The notes beneath the pieces were generated by a model. That model saw only the letters and a program-made list of their open reading frames with translations, ran no database searches and was not told the origin of the DNA. A stretch of 7,390 bases of DNA, taken from positions 1 through 7,390 of the forward strand of contig JAIRLF010000080.1 of NCBI GenBank assembly GCA_031259655.1, given 5' to 3'. Positions within the stretch are counted from its first letter, which is position 1; each line of letters starts with the position of its first letter. The DNA is from Prevotellaceae bacterium. Lineage in GTDB: Bacteria > Bacteroidota > Bacteroidia > Bacteroidales > UBA932. Positions 5,689 through 7,390 of this stretch are shown one piece after another. Position numbers and translations under genes: made by a program.

Positions 5689-7146
5689 ATGTCTAAACAA
5701 AAGAAAAATAAACAATCGAATCAGTTAAGTCCGGAAAATTATATCCGGAAACGGGCGCGTAATCTGCCTGTATACAAATGTTATATATCAGAAAAATGGG
5801 AAAAGGCACGTGAATCGATGATTGTTATTGTCCGCAAGCATGCTTCCGGAAATGTGACTTTTGGTTTATATATGGTCGATTTAATGTGTTTGGGGGTTAG
5901 GGTGTCGTTATATGACTATAATATCTTGGAGGAAGAATTTCAAGAGATGTTAAAAAACTTCGAAAAAGAAGCTTTTAAATTTAAGGAAATTCCGTATACA
6001 TTGGCTCACAATATTATCTATGCCGCTATCGAATATGCCGAAGAATATGGATTTCATCCTGTCTCCAGTTTTACTCGTGTCACCCAATATTTGTTGGAAG
6101 AAGACAACGAAGCTATTCCTTATATAGAGATACGTTGCGGCGACGAAAACGGAAACCCTGTTTATATAAATACCGAATATGAGACCCAATCGGAGAAAAA
6201 CAAAATACTTAAGAATCTGGAAACGTTCGCCGGACCCGATAATTATACATATATTGATTCATCCGAAGATTCTGATGATTACGATGAAGATGATTACGAT
6301 AAAGATGATTACGAGGCGGCGGAGGAAGAGTATAAACAGTTGAAGGACGAGTTGCAGGATTTGGATAACGAAGAACTGAAAACACGTTTTACAGATGCTT
6401 TAGCCGAAGTGGGCAAAACAACCGACTTCATGGCAACAGTAAAACAGCTCACCACTATACGCGCTTTGACGGATGTTATACTCGAAACCGTTATCACTAT
6501 AGATGAAAATAAGATTGTCAAATATTTTAAAACTTTACAAACATATTTTAAAACAGAGATTATTAACATGTTCGATACGCCAAATGCGCTTTTTCAAGGT
6601 GTGCAGCGATGCAGCAGCGAAAGGTTGTCCGAAATATATGAGGAGTTTTTAGATAAATGCTACGATGAAACGGAGCAAGCTTTGGAAGAAATACAAAAGG
6701 AACTGGGTGATATTCCGTTCGTAAAATACCTTGAATTAAAGTACAGTGATTATTCGATTGAAGAATATGACGAAAAATTAAACGAATGTTTCAAGAAACA
6801 TCCGAAATATCTCATGTTTAAAATCTTGTACTACGCAAAAAGTTCGGATTCATTCAAACGGTTTAAAACTCTGTTGCAGCATGCGGATGAGGCTGTTACC
6901 ATCTTTGAGTTTTGCGAATTTGTCAATCAATATGTAAGGGGTTATATGTATAGAGACGATTATGATATAGAAGAGTTGATTGCCTACGAAATTTTCACAA
7001 AGATCATTGAATCGGAAAATATCTCTATTATCCATGCCGACACAATAATAGCGCTGGCAAAAATCGATAAGGTAAAAAAATATTATGGAATTGCAGATTT
7101 TAATGACAGTACGCAAGGGGAGACCGGAGCGACAGTTTTAGAATAA
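5689..7146 (+). CDS. Conserved protein of unknown function, second of two tandem paralogues
   Basis: This 485-residue, very acidic soluble protein is homologous to the preceding gene along its length. Residues 1-160 align without gaps: RARNLPVYKC (22-31), YMVDLMCLGV (61-70), YTLAHNIIYAAIEYAEEYG (103-121), TRVTQYLLEEDNEAIP (129-144) and IRCGDENGNP (148-157). The C-terminal half is helical with GDIP at 340-343 and is more diverged. The linker differs: it contains three in-frame copies of an acidic pentapeptide, DDYDE-DDYDK-DDYEA, at residues 196-210, encoded by near-identical 15-base units at 6274-6315. The divergence between the two proteins implies an old duplication kept by selection, not a recent copy. 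The start follows an A/T-only 18-base gap, so translation probably relies on an A-rich leader. Function is unknown. Confidence 0.85.
   Translation: MSKQKKNKQSNQLSPENYIRKRARNLPVYKCYISEKWEKARESMIVIVRKHASGNVTFGLYMVDLMCLGVRVSLYDYNILEEEFQEMLKNFEKEAFKFKEIPYTLAHNIIYAAIEYAEEYGFHPVSSFTRVTQYLLEEDNEAIPYIEIRCGDENGNPVYINTEYETQSEKNKILKNLETFAGPDNYTYIDSSEDSDDYDEDDYDKDDYEAAEEEYKQLKDELQDLDNEELKTRFTDALAEVGKTTDFMATVKQLTTIRALTDVILETVITIDENKIVKYFKTLQTYFKTEIINMFDTPNALFQGVQRCSSERLSEIYEEFLDKCYDETEQALEEIQKELGDIPFVKYLELKYSDYSIEEYDEKLNECFKKHPKYLMFKILYYAKSSDSFKRFKTLLQHADEAVTIFEFCEFVNQYVRGYMYRDDYDIEELIAYEIFTKIIESENISIIHADTIIALAKIDKVKKYYGIADFNDSTQGETGATVLE
6274..6315 (+). repeat. In-frame 15-bp tandem repeat encoding an acidic linker
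   Basis: GATGATTACGATGAA, GATGATTACGATAAA and the partial GATGATTACGAG follow each other in frame with the surrounding gene. Gain or loss of a unit would change the linker by five residues without breaking the frame. The preceding gene lacks this tract. Confidence 0.9.
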
Positions 7147-7194
7147 TGAAATTATATTTAATTATGAATCAGTATAAATTTAAAAAAAGACAAC

Positions 7195-7390
7195 ATGAAA
7201 AAATTTTTAACATTATGCGTGTTCGCAAGTTTATTTACTGCTTGCGTAGAAAAGGTTCCGGTTGAGGTAACAAATCTCCGCTGCGAAAACCTGAGTAATC
7301 CTGTAATAGATATTTCCAATCCTCGTTTGAGTTGGGAAATATTGTCCGACGGTCGAGATATAAGGCAAAAGTTTTACTGGGTGCTTGTAT
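7195..7390 (+). CDS. N-terminal part of a lipoprotein resembling GH78 alpha-L-rhamnosidase
   Basis: An ATG at 7195 opens a frame that runs to the window edge (65 codons). It begins MKKFLTLCVFASLFTAC, a lipoprotein signal with Cys17 as the likely lipidated residue; the box FTAC is loose but acceptable for Bacteroidota. The following VTNLRCENLSNPVIDISNPR then LSWEI matches the N-terminal module that opens many bacterial alpha-L-rhamnosidases, usually seen as 'NLRCEYL-NP-GID--NPRLSW'. These enzymes release terminal L-rhamnose from glycans and glycosides, and this one would be anchored in a membrane or at the cell surface. The gene starts 48 bases after the second paralogue with no terminator and no convincing promoter between them, so read-through is possible. 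The catalytic domain lies outside the window, so the family call rests on the N-terminus only. Confidence 0.75.
   Translation, partial: MKKFLTLCVFASLFTACVEKVPVEVTNLRCENLSNPVIDISNPRLSWEILSDGRDIRQKFYWVLV

Noticed and set aside
7153..7182. TATATTTA and TAAATTTA as -7 boxes for the rhamnosidase-like gene
   Set aside because: Both lack the final G of TAnnTTTG and neither has a TTTG at the right distance upstream; the whole gap is A/T-rich, so near matches are expected.

Overview
The window looks like chromosomal DNA of a Bacteroidota bacterium, most likely Bacteroidales. The evidence is promoters of the TTTG / TAnnTTTG type, A/T-rich leaders without strong Shine-Dalgarno sequences, an exported Gfo/Idh/MocA oxidoreductase, a SusD-era style lipoprotein glycosidase start, and two copies of a protein type I associate with Bacteroidales. 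Genus cannot be fixed from the sequence.

Layout. Positions 1-50 hold the first 16 codons of a leftward gene with its own probable promoter. Positions 115-1019 contain no credible gene. They are a block of short palindromes, mirrored tandem arrays and conserved spacers. A leftward three-gene unit follows, read from 3771 down to 1020: a Tat-exported Gfo/Idh/MocA-type oxidoreductase, a Sec-exported ThuA-like protein and a small DUF1097-type membrane protein. A well-formed Bacteroidales promoter lies at 3851-3882. The divergent intergenic region (3772-4251) contains that promoter, a second block of the same repeats, and a promoter for the rightward genes. Rightward are two tandem paralogues of unknown function (4252-5670 and 5689-7146, 18 bases apart), then the first 65 codons of a lipoprotein resembling GH78 alpha-L-rhamnosidases (7195 to the edge).

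How the genes may work together. ThuA beside a Gfo/Idh/MocA dehydrogenase recalls the ThuA/ThuB pair that acts on trehalose and related disaccharides through 3-keto sugars. Here both proteins carry export signals, so oxidation and processing of a sugar in the periplasm is a reasonable inference, and the small membrane protein may be an accessory. The rhamnosidase fits a glycan-degrading neighbourhood. The role of the paralogue pair is unknown.

The least ordinary signal is non-coding. Eight palindromes share the head GTAGRGRCG (R = A or G) but have three different cores. Most occur as inverted pairs, like REP/REPIN elements, and one core has apparently seeded mirrored tandem arrays. Pieces of these units recur, shuffled, in the second intergenic region about 3 kb away.
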